From Xenophilus sp. E41 (GTDB taxonomy: Bacteria > Pseudomonadota > Gammaproteobacteria > Burkholderiales > Burkholderiaceae_C): a stretch of 64,000 nt of DNA. The first letter of the stretch is position 1, and every line of letters starts with the position of its first letter. Where the stretch lies: the NCBI RefSeq assembly GCF_003671765.1, contig NZ_QPIB01000043.1, positions 62,001 to 126,000 on the forward strand, given 5' to 3'. Made by a program: the position numbers and the translations under genes. The notes beneath the pieces were generated by a model. That model did no database searches and was not told the origin of the DNA. It was given only the letters and a program-made list of their open reading frames with translations. Below, piece after piece: positions 43,525 through 54,739 of the stretch.

Positions 43525-44328
43525 GTGACAGCGCGTTCCAGCCAATCCAAGGAGCCAGCGACCGTGAAGAAACCCGCCGCCAAGGCCACGCCCGCGACCG
43601 CCGCCAAGGCGCCGGTCCGCAAGCCGGCTGCGCCTGCCGCGGCCAAGGTGCAGGACGCGCCCAAGCCCGCAAAGGCCGCCGCCGCCCCGGCACCCGTGGT
43701 CGCTCCGGCGCCGGCCCCCGCCCCCGGGGTGCCCCCGCGCGCGCGAGCCTCGGCCCGCCTGACGCAGTTGACCGTTCCATCCATGCCGCAGGCGGTGGCT
43801 TCCACCGCCGCCAAGGCCAGCTTCACACAGACCATGTCCACCGCCCTCGTTCCGCCGCCGCCCATGGCTGTCAAGAAAGATCCCAAGCTCGCGAACAACT
43901 GGAAATCCAAATCGGCCGAGGAACTGACCGACGCCGAGGTCATCGCGATGCCCGACAGCGAGTACATGAACGACAAGCAGATGGCGTTCTTCCGCCTGAA
44001 GCTGCAGCAACTCAAGCAGGGCATCCTCGACAACGCCGGCGAGACGACCGAGCACCTGCGCGAGGACACCGTCGTCGTGCCCGACCCGGCCGACCGCGCC
44101 ACCATCGAGGAAGAGCACGCCCTGGAGCTGCGCACCCGCGACCGCGAGCGCAAGCTGCTCAAGAAGATCGAGCAGTCCATCGCGCGCATCGACGCCGGCG
44201 ACTACGGCTACTGCGACGAGACGGGCGAGCCCATCGGCGTCGGCCGCCTGCTGGCGAGGCCCACCGCCACGCTGTCGCTCGAGGCCCAGCAGCGCCGCGA
44301 GCTCAAGCAGAAGATGTTCGGGGACTGA
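43525..44328 (+). CDS. dksA: DksA, RNA polymerase-binding stringent factor (zinc-less, long N-terminal tail)
   Basis: Secondary-channel factor that works with ppGpp at RNA polymerase, 267 aa. The N-terminal 130 residues are Ala/Pro/Lys-rich and disordered; the DksA fold starts near SAEELTDAEVIAMPDSEYMNDKQMAFFRLKLQQLK. The helical hairpin tip with DPADRATIEEEHALELRTRDRERKL is standard. The four zinc cysteines of E. coli DksA are reduced to one (GYCDETGEPIG; the second pair reads LSLEAQ). The GTG start at 43525 follows GGGAGGAGAC. Upstream is the COG0523 GTPase. Confidence 0.93.
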   Translation: MTARSSQSKEPATVKKPAAKATPATAAKAPVRKPAAPAAAKVQDAPKPAKAAAAPAPVVAPAPAPAPGVPPRARASARLTQLTVPSMPQAVASTAAKASFTQTMSTALVPPPPMAVKKDPKLANNWKSKSAEELTDAEVIAMPDSEYMNDKQMAFFRLKLQQLKQGILDNAGETTEHLREDTVVVPDPADRATIEEEHALELRTRDRERKLLKKIEQSIARIDAGDYGYCDETGEPIGVGRLLARPTATLSLEAQQRRELKQKMFGD

Positions 44329-44367
44329 GGTCCCGACACCGATCCGACCGATCCGACCGACCGCCCG

Positions 44368-45924
44368 ATGGCCAAGGAAGACGGCAACCGCCTCCTGTCC
44401 AAGGTGGCGAAGTTCGTCCGCAATCCGCTGAAGGATTGGTCGGAGCTCGACGCTTCTTCCGAGGGCCAGGAGGCGCCGGCTGAGACCGGCTACAGCCGCG
44501 AGGCGCTCAAGGAGATGATCGAGCGCCGCCAGCGCAACGATTTCGTGCGCCGACGCGAGTTCGACATGCTGCGCAAGCTGCGCCAGCGCGAAGCGGCCGG
44601 CGCCCGTGAGCAGGGCGGCTCGCCCTCGTCCTTCAACCTCAACACTTCCGGCAAGACCGATGGCCGGGCGCTGACGCTCAAGAAGATCGACGAGATCGAG
44701 GAGCAGATGTCGCAGCAGTGGTGGAAGGGGCGTCCGCAGGGCGAAGGTGCGAACGGGGCTGCGGGTTCGGCGCCCGACCCGCTGGCGGCCCAGCACGCCC
44801 GCGCCTACGCCGACACCGCGCCCGGCATGCCGCCGCCGCTGCAGGCCGATTCGGAGCCTGTCGCTTTCCCCGTGGGCGCATCGCAGTTCGCCGCGGAGAC
44901 GGCGCTGGACCAGGCGGCGATCCGCTTCGCGCACGGCGACGACGCGGGTGCCGAAGCCATCCTGCTGCAGGCCGTGGCCGGCAGCGGCCTCTACGCCGAC
45001 CACGAAGAGACCTGGCGGGCGCTCCTCGACCTCTACCGGGCCACGGGCGATGCGGAGAAATTCGGTGCGGCCAGCACCCGCTACGCCCAGCGCTTCAAGC
45101 GGCCGGCGCCCGAGTGGGTATCGCTGCGCCTCCTCGCCCGCCACGTGCAGGTCGGTGCCGAAGCGCATCCGGACAGCGGCGTCGACTGGTACTGCCCCGC
45201 CGAACTGAACCGCGACAGCCTGGTCGACCTGACGCAGGCCCTCTCGCGCGCCGGCGCCGTGTGGCGCATCGACTGGCGTGCGCTGGGGCGCATCGATCCG
45301 ACGGCGGTCGCGCCGCTGGCAACCCTGTTCGCGCATTGGGGCGACTCCCCCGTGCAGCTGCGCTTCGCGGGCGCGGAGCGGCTGGTCGGCGTCCTGGCCG
45401 AGGCCACGCCGCTCACCGACCGCAGCACCGACCTCGCCTGGTGGCAGCTGTACCTGGCCGTGTTGCGTGCCATGCATCTGGGCGAGGACTTCGAACTGGT
45501 CGCGCTCAACTACTGCATCACCTACGAGGTATCGCCGCCTGCCTGGCAGGAACCGGTAGGCCAGTACGCCTCCCTCGACGCACCTCGGCAAAGCCGTCCT
45601 GGCGGCTTGCGCATGATGGACGATGCGCCGACCGCCGACGCGCCGCACGCCCAGCCGGCCCGGCTGTCGGGCGAGCTCACGGGCGAGTCGGCCGGGACCT
45701 GGCAGCGGCTCGATGCCGAACTGGCCGAGGCGCAGGCGCCTGCCATCTCGTGTGCGGCCCTGGTACGGGCCGATTTCGCCGGCGTCGGCGCCCTGCTGAC
45801 GTGGGTCATGGCGCGCGACGCCCGGGGCCAGCGCGTCGAGCTGGTGGACCTGCATCGCCTGCTGCTTGCCCTGTTCCGTCTCGCGGGCGTGGCGGACCAT
45901 GCCCTGCTGAGCCCGCGCCACTGA
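44368..45924 (+). CDS. Hypothetical protein with FimV/STAS-like C-terminal part
   Basis: Protein of 518 aa between dksA and hslV. The N-terminal 110 residues are highly charged ([40 protein letters not shown]) with a conserved-looking [21 protein letters not shown] helical TPR-like segment lies at about 170-240 ([26 protein letters not shown]). The C-terminal half has two STAS-like units: [41 protein letters not shown] (about 293-333) and [48 protein letters not shown] (about 463-510). Role unknown. Same strand as dksA and hslV. Confidence 0.75.
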   Translation: MAKEDGNRLLSKVAKFVRNPLKDWSELDASSEGQEAPAETGYSREALKEMIERRQRNDFVRRREFDMLRKLRQREAAGAREQGGSPSSFNLNTSGKTDGRALTLKKIDEIEEQMSQQWWKGRPQGEGANGAAGSAPDPLAAQHARAYADTAPGMPPPLQADSEPVAFPVGASQFAAETALDQAAIRFAHGDDAGAEAILLQAVAGSGLYADHEETWRALLDLYRATGDAEKFGAASTRYAQRFKRPAPEWVSLRLLARHVQVGAEAHPDSGVDWYCPAELNRDSLVDLTQALSRAGAVWRIDWRALGRIDPTAVAPLATLFAHWGDSPVQLRFAGAERLVGVLAEATPLTDRSTDLAWWQLYLAVLRAMHLGEDFELVALNYCITYEVSPPAWQEPVGQYASLDAPRQSRPGGLRMMDDAPTADAPHAQPARLSGELTGESAGTWQRLDAELAEAQAPAISCAALVRADFAGVGALLTWVMARDARGQRVELVDLHRLLLALFRLAGVADHALLSPRH

Positions 45925-45991
45925 CCGACGGCGTCGGCGCGCGCCGTGCGCCGGCCCTTGCAACCGCCCCGGGCGGCCCCATGTCCCTACG

Positions 45992-46537
45992 ATGGAACAG
46001 TTTCACGGAACCACCATCGTCAGCGTCCGCCGCAAGACCCCCCAGGGCGACCAGGTCGCCATCGGCGGGGACGGGCAGGTCACGCTTGGCAACATCGTCA
46101 TCAAGGGGTCGGCGCGCAAGGTGCGCCGGCTCTACCACGGCAAGGTGCTGGCGGGGTTCGCGGGCGCCACGGCCGACGCCTTCACCCTGTTCGAACGCTT
46201 CGAGGCCAAGCTCGAGAAGCACCAGGGCCACCTGGCCCGCGCCGCCATCGAGCTGACCAAGGACTGGCGCACCGACCGCGTGCTGCGGCGGCTCGAGGCG
46301 ATGCTGGCGGTGGCCGACGCGACCACCTCGCTCATCATCACCGGCAACGGCGACGTGCTGGAGCCCGAAGGCGGCATCGTGGCCATCGGCTCGGGCGGCG
46401 CCTATGCGCAGTCGGCGGCCAAGGCGCTGATCGACAACACCGAGCTGCCGGCGCACGAGGTGGTGAAGAAGTCGCTCGAGATCGCGGGCGAGCTGTGCAT
46501 CTACACCAACATGCACCACACGGTCGAATCGCTGTAG
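45992..46537 (+). CDS. hslV: ATP-dependent protease proteolytic subunit HslV
   Basis: Peptidase of the HslVU (ClpQY) complex, 181 aa. The protease nucleophile is the Thr of GTTIVSVRR; here six residues (MEQFHG) precede it, so they must be removed to expose it. Conserved [34 protein letters not shown] and ELCIYTN segments match the family. The gene precedes hslU, but a 142-bp gap with a palindromic repeat separates them. Confidence 0.97.
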   Translation: MEQFHGTTIVSVRRKTPQGDQVAIGGDGQVTLGNIVIKGSARKVRRLYHGKVLAGFAGATADAFTLFERFEAKLEKHQGHLARAAIELTKDWRTDRVLRRLEAMLAVADATTSLIITGNGDVLEPEGGIVAIGSGGAYAQSAAKALIDNTELPAHEVVKKSLEIAGELCIYTNMHHTVESL

Positions 46538-46542
46538 CCCAT

Positions 46543-46648
46543 ACGGGCGTCCGCACGCGAACAACGCGAAACCACGCGAAGTTTCGCGAAAGAGAGCCAT
46601 CTCGAATCTCTGGATTTCCCTTTTGCGTCCTTCGCGCACGGAAGTCCG
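46543..46648. repeat. Long imperfect palindrome, copy B (between hslV and hslU)
   Basis: Left arm begins ACGGGCGTCCGCACGCGAA and the right arm ends TTCGCGCACGGAAGTCCG, forming an imperfect stem; CGCGAA occurs repeatedly in the left arm. It resembles copy A at 42003-42137 in arms and in the internal CGCGAAAGA unit. It occupies most of the hslV-hslU gap. Confidence 0.6.
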
Positions 46649-46679
46649 AACCCGCCTCCAGCAATTGACAGGCCCACCC

Positions 46680-48005
46680 ATGTCCATGACCCCCCAGGAA
46701 ATCGTCTCCGAACTCGACAACCACATCGTCGGCCAGCCGCAGGCGAAGCGTGCCGTGGCCATCGCGCTGCGCAACCGCTGGCGCCGCCAGCAGGTCGACG
46801 ACAAGCTGCGCCACGAGATCACGCCCAAGAACATCCTCATGATCGGCCCCACGGGCGTGGGCAAGACCGAGATCGCCCGGCGGCTGGCGCGCCTGGCCGA
46901 TGCGCCCTTCATCAAGGTCGAGGCCACCAAGTTCACCGAGGTCGGCTACGTGGGCAAGGACGTCGATTCGATCATCCGCGACCTGGCCGAGATCTCGGTC
47001 AAGCAGACCCGCGAGGCCGAGAGCGCCAAGGTCCGCATGCGGGCCGAGGACGCGGCCGAGGAGCGCATCCTCGACGTGCTGCTGCCGGCCGCGCGCGATG
47101 CCGAGGGCCGTGCCACCGGCGACAGCGCCAACGCGACGCGCCAGGCGTTCCGAAAGAAGCTGCGCGAGAAGCAGCTGGACGACAAGGAGATCGAGATCGA
47201 GGTCGCCGACGTCCGAGCGCCGCTGGAGATCATGGGCCCGGCCGGCATGGAGGAGATGACCGAGCAGCTCAAGGGCATGTTCAGCCAGTTCGGTCAGGGC
47301 AAGCGCAAGACCCGCAAGCTCAAGATCGCCGAGGCGCTGCGCCTGCTCACCGACGAGGAGGCGGGCAAGCTGCTCAACGAGGACGACGTGCGCGCCCAGG
47401 CCATCGCCAACGCCGAGCAGAACGGCATCGTCTTCATCGACGAGATCGACAAGGTGGCCACGCGCAGCGAGGCGCAGGGTGCCGACGTGTCGCGCCAGGG
47501 CGTGCAGCGCGACCTGCTGCCGCTGGTGGAGGGCACGGCCGTCACGACCAAGTACGGCGTGGTGCGCACCGACCACATCCTTTTCATCGCCAGCGGCGCC
47601 TTCCACCTGAGCAAGCCGAGCGACCTGATCCCCGAGCTGCAGGGGCGCTTTCCGATCCGCGTCGAGCTGCAGTCGCTGTCGGTCGCCGATTTCGAGAGCA
47701 TCCTGACGCAGACGCGGGCCTCGCTCGTCAAGCAGTACCAGGCGCTGCTGGCGACCGAGGGCGTGACGCTGGAGTTCACGCCCGACGGCATCACGCGCCT
47801 GGCCAGCATCGCCTTCGACGTCAACGAGCGCACGGAGAACATCGGCGCGCGGCGGTTGTCGACGGTGATGGAGCGGCTCCTGGACGAGGTGAGCTTCGAT
47901 GCGGCGCGCCTGCAGGGGCAGAGCGTGCGCATCGACGCATCCTACGTCGACGCACGGCTTTCGGAAGTCAGCCACGACGAGGACCTTTCGCGCTTCATCC
48001 TCTGA
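46680..48005 (+). CDS. hslU: ATP-dependent protease ATPase subunit HslU
   Basis: AAA+ unfoldase of the HslVU protease, 441 aa. Walker A GPTGVGKT at 56-63, Walker [10 protein letters not shown] near residue 258, sensor-2-type [13 protein letters not shown] near the end, and the C-terminal DLSRFIL that docks into HslV. The I-domain insertion spans about 110-240. ATG at 46680 ([12 protein letters not shown]). Confidence 0.97.
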   Translation: MSMTPQEIVSELDNHIVGQPQAKRAVAIALRNRWRRQQVDDKLRHEITPKNILMIGPTGVGKTEIARRLARLADAPFIKVEATKFTEVGYVGKDVDSIIRDLAEISVKQTREAESAKVRMRAEDAAEERILDVLLPAARDAEGRATGDSANATRQAFRKKLREKQLDDKEIEIEVADVRAPLEIMGPAGMEEMTEQLKGMFSQFGQGKRKTRKLKIAEALRLLTDEEAGKLLNEDDVRAQAIANAEQNGIVFIDEIDKVATRSEAQGADVSRQGVQRDLLPLVEGTAVTTKYGVVRTDHILFIASGAFHLSKPSDLIPELQGRFPIRVELQSLSVADFESILTQTRASLVKQYQALLATEGVTLEFTPDGITRLASIAFDVNERTENIGARRLSTVMERLLDEVSFDAARLQGQSVRIDASYVDARLSEVSHDEDLSRFIL

Positions 48006-48017
48006 CACGGCCGGTTT

Positions 48018-48054
48018 GCCGGCGCGCTTGAAGCATCACTTTCAGTGCGCCGGC
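48018..48054 (+). terminator. Hairpin downstream of hslU
   Basis: GCCGGCGCGCTTGAA pairs with TTCAGTGCGCCGGC. The stem is strong but followed by TAAGTGCTTAC without a clear T-tract, so termination is plausible, not proven. Confidence 0.45.
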
Positions 48055-48151
48055 TAAGTGCTTACTTTCAAACGACTTTTCGCTCCAAATCTTTTTGCGA
48101 AATCATCGCTAAGTCGTTGATTCCATTACAAAAAATAGCGCGACCGAACCG

Positions 48152-48179
48152 TTGTGCCCCAGGCGTTTCCTGCTACAGT
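48152..48179 (+). promoter_or_regulatory. Putative mraZ promoter
   Basis: TTGTGC (48152-48157) and TACAGT (48174-48179) with 16 bp between resemble -35 and -10 boxes. They stand in an AT-richer stretch before the MraZ boxes; the -10 overlaps the first box. Confidence 0.5.
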
Positions 48180-48210
48180 GCAAAAAAGTGCAGTTAAGTG
48201 GGAAAAAGTG
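48177..48210 (+). promoter_or_regulatory. MraZ operator: four AGTG repeats with 10-bp period
   Basis: AGTG occurs at 48177, 48187, 48197 and 48207, each exactly 10 bp apart, so the boxes fall on the same DNA face. In E. coli, MraZ represses its own operon by binding similarly spaced TGGG(N) repeats. Here the motifs are AGTGC, AGTGC, AGTGG, AGTGT. Confidence 0.7.
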
Positions 48211-48263
48211 TCGGCAAACCCCGTCCCGGGGCCCGGCAACTGCCAAATCGGGGTTTCGTGGTC

Positions 48264-48692
48264 GTGTTTCAGGGCGCTTCATCGCTGAGTCTGGATGCCA
48301 AGGGGCGGCTGTCCGTGCCGACCCGGCATCGTGACGTCCTGCTCGCGACGGCCGCCGGCCAGCTCACCATCACGCGGCACCCCCACGGCTGCCTGATGAT
48401 CTTCCCGCGTCCCGAATGGGAAAAGTTCCGCGACAAGATCGCGGCGCTGCCCATGAACGCCCAGTGGTACAAGCGCCTGTTCCTGGGCAACGCCATGGAC
48501 GTCGAGATGGACGGCACCGGCCGCGTGCTGGTGTCGCCCGAATTGCGCGCCGCCGCCAACATCGCGCGCGACACCCTGCTGCTGGGCATGGGCACGCATT
48601 TCGAGCTGTGGGACAAGGCCACGCACGACGCCAAGGAAGCCGAGGCCCTCGCGGCCATGGACCCGCAGGCGCTGCAGGACCTCGCGTTCTGA
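48264..48692 (+). CDS. mraZ: Transcriptional regulator MraZ
   Basis: AbrB-like regulator of the dcw operon, 142 aa. Starts [23 protein letters not shown] and has a second repeat [22 protein letters not shown], the two SpoVT/AbrB-type units with DxxGR. The GTG at 48264 gives the usual N-terminus; a GTG at 48258 is equivalent. It lies downstream of four decamer-spaced boxes that it probably binds itself. Confidence 0.95.
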   Translation: MFQGASSLSLDAKGRLSVPTRHRDVLLATAAGQLTITRHPHGCLMIFPRPEWEKFRDKIAALPMNAQWYKRLFLGNAMDVEMDGTGRVLVSPELRAAANIARDTLLLGMGTHFELWDKATHDAKEAEALAAMDPQALQDLAF

Positions 48693-48704
48693 TGGGGTCC
48701 GAGC

Positions 48705-49661
48705 TTGAGCCTTCCTCTGACCCACACGACCGTGTTGCTGAACGAGACGGTCGACGCCGTCCTCGCAGCGGCGCCCACCGCGCCCGAGGGCGGACACCTG
48801 GGCACCTTCGTGGATGCGACCTTCGGCCGCGGCGGGCATGCGCGGCTGCTGCTCTCGCGGCTGGCGCGCGAGGGCCGGCTGATCGCGTTCGACAAGGACG
48901 CGGAAGCGGTGGCCGAAGCAGCGCGCATCCCCGATGCGCGTTTTTCCATCCGGCACGAGGGCTTCGCGGCGCTGGGGGCGCTGCCACCGGGCAGCGTGGC
49001 CGGCGTCCTGATGGACCTCGGTGTCAGCTCCCCGCAGATCGACGACCCCGCACGGGGTTTTTCTTTTCGTTTCGACGGCCCGCTGGACATGCGCATGGAC
49101 ACCACGCGCGGCCAGAGCGTGGCCGACTGGCTGGCAACGGCCGAACCACAGCAGATTGCAGAGGTGATTCGTGACTATGGCGAAGAACGGTTTGCTGTTC
49201 AGATTGCAAAGGCGATTGCTGCTCGCCGACAGGAACGGGGCCCAATTTCAACCACCGCCGAACTGGCCGAGCTCGTGGCTGGCACGGTCAAAACCCGCGA
49301 GCCGGGCCAGAACCCTGCAACGCGCACATTTCAGGCTCTTCGGATTTTCATCAACGCCGAGCTTGAAGAGCTGCAACAGGCGCTAGAGGCGAGCCTGACC
49401 GTGCTGCAACCCGGAGGCCGGCTGGCGGTGATCAGCTTCCACTCGCTGGAGGACCGCATCGTCAAGCAGTTCATCGCCACGCATTCGCGCGAGGTCTACG
49501 ACCGGCGCGCGCCCTTTGCCGCGCCCAAGGCGATGAGGCTCAAGGCGCTGGGGCGCATCAAGCCTTCCGAGGCCGAGGTGCAGGCCAACCCGCGCGCGCG
49601 CAGCGCCATCCTGCGCGTGGCCGAGCGCACCGAGGCCGAGCCCGCCGGAGGCGCCCGATGA
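48705..49661 (+). CDS. rsmH: 16S rRNA m4C1402 methyltransferase RsmH
   Basis: SAM-dependent enzyme that methylates N4 of C1402 of 16S rRNA, 318 aa. TTG start at 48705 ([17 protein letters not shown]); [18 protein letters not shown] is motif I, and the [14 protein letters not shown] segment is characteristic. It overlaps ftsL by four bases (ATGA). In gammaproteobacteria and here it is the second gene of the dcw cluster. Confidence 0.95.
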   Translation: MSLPLTHTTVLLNETVDAVLAAAPTAPEGGHLGTFVDATFGRGGHARLLLSRLAREGRLIAFDKDAEAVAEAARIPDARFSIRHEGFAALGALPPGSVAGVLMDLGVSSPQIDDPARGFSFRFDGPLDMRMDTTRGQSVADWLATAEPQQIAEVIRDYGEERFAVQIAKAIAARRQERGPISTTAELAELVAGTVKTREPGQNPATRTFQALRIFINAELEELQQALEASLTVLQPGGRLAVISFHSLEDRIVKQFIATHSREVYDRRAPFAAPKAMRLKALGRIKPSEAEVQANPRARSAILRVAERTEAEPAGGAR

Positions 49662-50023
49662 TCACGCGCCTGAACCTGCTGCTGCTGCTGGCCGTGCTCG
49701 GCACCGCCATGTTCCTGGTGCACACGCAGTACCAGTCGCGCCAGCTCTACACCCAGTACTACAAGGCGCAGAGCGAGTCGCGCGTGCTGGAGACCGAGTT
49801 CGAGCGCCTGCAGGTCGAGAAGCGCGCCCAGGCCACGCCCCTGCGGGTCGAGCGCCTCGCGAAGGAGCAGATCAAGATGCGGACCACCACGCCGGCGATG
49901 ACGCTCTACGTGCGGCCGGACGGCAGCGTGATCCCGGCCGTGCCGCCGGCGCCGCCCGCTGCGCCTGCCGCCACCGGCGCCGCCGGCGCGCGCCCGGCGG
50001 CCGCCTCGGGGAGGACGCGATGA
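49658..50023 (+). CDS. ftsL: Cell division protein FtsL
   Basis: Small bitopic divisome protein, 121 aa. The N-terminal transmembrane helix is [19 protein letters not shown]; the periplasmic part has a leucine-zipper-like coiled coil (residues about 30-70, [31 protein letters not shown]). The C-terminal 25 residues are Ala/Pro-rich. It joins FtsB and FtsQ to activate FtsWI. Position between rsmH and ftsI and ATGA overlaps on both sides confirm it. Confidence 0.93.
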   Translation: MITRLNLLLLLAVLGTAMFLVHTQYQSRQLYTQYYKAQSESRVLETEFERLQVEKRAQATPLRVERLAKEQIKMRTTTPAMTLYVRPDGSVIPAVPPAPPAAPAATGAAGARPAAASGRTR

Positions 50024-51770
50024 GCACCGGCCGCAGCGTGCGCTACACCACCTCTCCGCTGCTGGCGAGCAAGACGCCCGTCTGGCGCAGCAAGTTCATC
50101 GTCGCGGCCATCGGCTTCGGCTTCTGCGTGCTGGCCGGGCGCGCGGTGTACGTGCAGGTGATCGGCAACGACTTCTTCCAGCGCCAGGGCACGGTGCGCT
50201 TCGAGCGCACGCTGGAGCTGCCGGCCAACCGCGGCCGCATCCTCGACCGCAACGGCCTGATCCTCGCATCGAGCGTGATCGCGCCCAGCGTGTGGGCCAT
50301 TCCTGAAGACATCGAGCGCGGCAACCCCGAGACCACCGCCAAGCTGCGCCAGGTCGCCAAGCTGCTGGGCATGCCGCAGAAGGACCTCGACAAGAAGCTG
50401 GCCGACGAGGACAAGACCTTCGTCTGGATCCAGCGCCAGGTCGACGAGCCGATCGCCAAGCAGATCGCCGCGCTGGGCATCAAGGGCCTGTACCAGACGC
50501 GCGAATACAAGCGCCAGTACCCCGAGGGCGAGGCCGCCGCGCACGTGGTCGGTTTCACCAACGTGGAAGACCATGGCCAGGAAGGCATCGAGCTGGCCTT
50601 CGACAAGGCGCTGGGCGGCAAGGCCGGCTCGCAACGCGTGATCAAGGACCGGCTGGGCCGCGTGATCGAGGGCGTGGGCGAGCAGATCCCGCCGGTGGAC
50701 GGCAAGGACATCCAGCTGTCCATCGACAGCAAGGTGCAGTTCTTCGCCTACCAGAAGCTGCGCGACGCGGTGACCGCGCGCAAGGCCAAGGCCGGCAGCG
50801 TGGTGGTGCTCGACGCCGTCACCGGCGAGCTGCTGGCCTTGGCCAACTACCCGAGCTACGTGCCCGACAAGCGGCAGAACCTCACCGGCGAGCAGTTGCG
50901 CAACCGCGCGCTCACCGACGTCTTCGAGCCCGGCTCGACGATGAAGCCCATCACCATCGCGATGGCGCTGGAAGCCGGCCGCGTGAAGCCGCAGACCATC
51001 ATCGAGACCTCGCCCGGCCGCTACCAGCTCGGCGGCTTCACCATCAGCGACACCCACAACTACGGCGCGCTCACCGTGCAGGGCGTGATCCAGAAGTCCA
51101 GCAACATCGGCGCGCTGAAGATCGCGCAGAAGATGAGCCCGCAGGAGATGTGGGAGACCTTCACCTCGCTGGGCTACGGCCAGAAGCCGCAGATCCAGTT
51201 CCCCGGCGCCGTCACCGGCCGCCTGCGCCCCTGGAAGAGCTGGAAGCCGGTCGAGCAGGCCACCATGGCCTACGGCTACGGCATCTCGGCCTCGCTGCTG
51301 CAGATGGTGCATTCGTACACCTCCTTCGCCCACGACGGCCAGCTGATTCCCATGACCATGCTCAAGTCGCCCGACATGGCGACGGGCGTGCGCGTGTTCT
51401 CGCCCAGCACCGCGCTCGAGGTGCGCCGCATGCTGCAGATGGCGGCCGGGCCGGGCGGCACGGGCCCGCTGGCGCAGACCGTCGGCTACTCGGTGGGTGG
51501 CAAGTCGGGCACCGCGCACAAGCAGGTGGGCAAGGGCTACGCGAGCAACAAGTACCGCGCCTGGTTCACCGGCATGGCGCCGATCGAGAAGCCGCGCATC
51601 ATCGTCGGCGTGATGATCGACGAGCCCGGCGACGGCCGCTACTTCGGTGGCCTGGCCGCGGCGCCGGTGTTCAGCGAGGTCGTGCAGCAGACCTTGCGCA
51701 TGATGAACGTGCCTCCGGACCTGGCCGTGAAGCCGCTCATCGTCACGCAGGGCGTGGACGAAAGCTTCTG

Positions 51771-51771
<1 letters not shown>
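50020..51771 (+). CDS. ftsI: Peptidoglycan D,D-transpeptidase FtsI (PBP3)
   Basis: Septal transpeptidase of 583 aa: one N-terminal transmembrane helix (about residues 25-45), a pedestal domain, and a penicillin-binding domain. Nucleophile motif STMK at residues 306-309, SSN at 360-362 and KSGT at 495-498. It cross-links septal peptidoglycan together with FtsW. ATGA overlap with ftsL; the stop shares one base with the murE start. Confidence 0.97.
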
Positions 51772-53275
<1,504 letters not shown>

Positions 53276-53279
<4 letters not shown>

Positions 53280-54724
53280 GCCACAGCGTCATGTTCACCC
53301 TGGCTCAGGCGGCGGCATGGGTGCCGGGCGCGCGCCTCGTCGGCGACGGCGCCACGCCCGTCGCACGCGTGCACACCGACACGCGCACGCTGGCCGAAGG
53401 CGACCTGTTCGTCGCGCTGCGCGGCGAGCGCTTCGATGCCAACGACTTCCTGGCCGACGCCAAGGCGCGCGGCGCCGTGGCCGCCATCGCGCACCACGGC
53501 CTGGAGCAGGCCGGCCTGCCGGGGCTGGAAGTGCCCGACTCGCTGGCCGCGCTGGGCGCCATCGCCCACGGCTGGCGCGCGCAGTTCGACCTGCCGCTGA
53601 TCGCCGTGACCGGCAGCAACGGCAAGACCACGGTGACGCAGATGATCGCGTCGGTGCTGCGCACGGCCGCGGGCGAGCGCAGCCTGGCCACCGCCGGCAA
53701 CTTCAACAACGAAATCGGCGTGCCCTTGACCCTGCTGCGGCTGCGCGCCGGGCACAGCCTGGCGGTGGTCGAGCTGGGCATGAACCACCCGGGCGAGATC
53801 GCCCGCCTGGCGGCGATGGCGCGGCCCACCATCGCGCTGGTCAACAACGCCCAGCGCGAGCACCAGGAATTCATGGCCACGGTCGAGGCCGTTGCACGTG
53901 AGAACGGCTCCGTCTTCGTGGCCCTGCCCGAGAACGGCACGGCCGTGTTCCCGCACGGCGATGCGTACACCACGCTGTGGGAAGAGCTGGCGCGCGAAGG
54001 CGGGCCGCGCCGCTGCATCAGCTTCGGCAGCTCGCCCGACGCCGACGTGTCCCTGGCATCGGCCGAATGGCAGGGCGACGCCTGGCAGTTCGAGGCCCGC
54101 ACCCCCATCGGCAACGTGCACGCGCGGCTGTGCATCGCCGGTCGCCACAACGTCCACAACGCGCTGGCGGTGGTGGCCTGTGCCATGGCCGCCGGCGTCT
54201 CGCTCGACGAGATCGGGCGCGGCCTCTCGGCCTTCGAGCCGGTCAAGGGCCGCTCGCGCAGCCAGCAACTGGCGCGCGCCGGACTGCCGCCCCTCACGCT
54301 GGTCGACGACACCTACAACGCCAATCCGGACTCGGTCCGCGCCGCGATCGACGTGCTGGCCGAACTGCCGGCCCCGCGCCTGCTGGTGCTGGGCGACATG
54401 GGCGAGGTGGGCGACCAGGGCCCGCGCTTCCATGCCGAAGTGGGCGACTGGGCGCGCGTGCGCGGCCTCGACGCCCTCTACGCGCTGGGCGAGGCCACGC
54501 CGCATGCGGTCGACGTCTTCAATGCCGGCAGCCCGTCGTCCGAGGGAAAACATTTCGACAGCATCGAGGCGCTCAATGCCGCGGTGCTCGCGCGCCTGCC
54601 TGCCACCGCCAGTCTGGTGGTCAAGGGCTCGCGCTTCATGAAGATGGAGCGTGTCGTGCAGGCCGTGGCCGCACAGCTCGCGCCGCCCCCACAAGAACAG
54701 AAGGAGGCCGGCCATGCTGCATGA
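53276..54724 (+). CDS. murF: UDP-MurNAc-tripeptide:D-Ala-D-Ala ligase MurF
   Basis: Adds D-Ala-D-Ala to complete the pentapeptide, 482 aa. GSNGKTT near residue 115, ELGMNHPGEI, and VDDTYNANPDS near 347 are the family motifs. The start ATG 53276 overlaps the murE stop (ATGA). Confidence 0.96.
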
Positions 54725-54739
54725 CGACGGCACGCCCAC

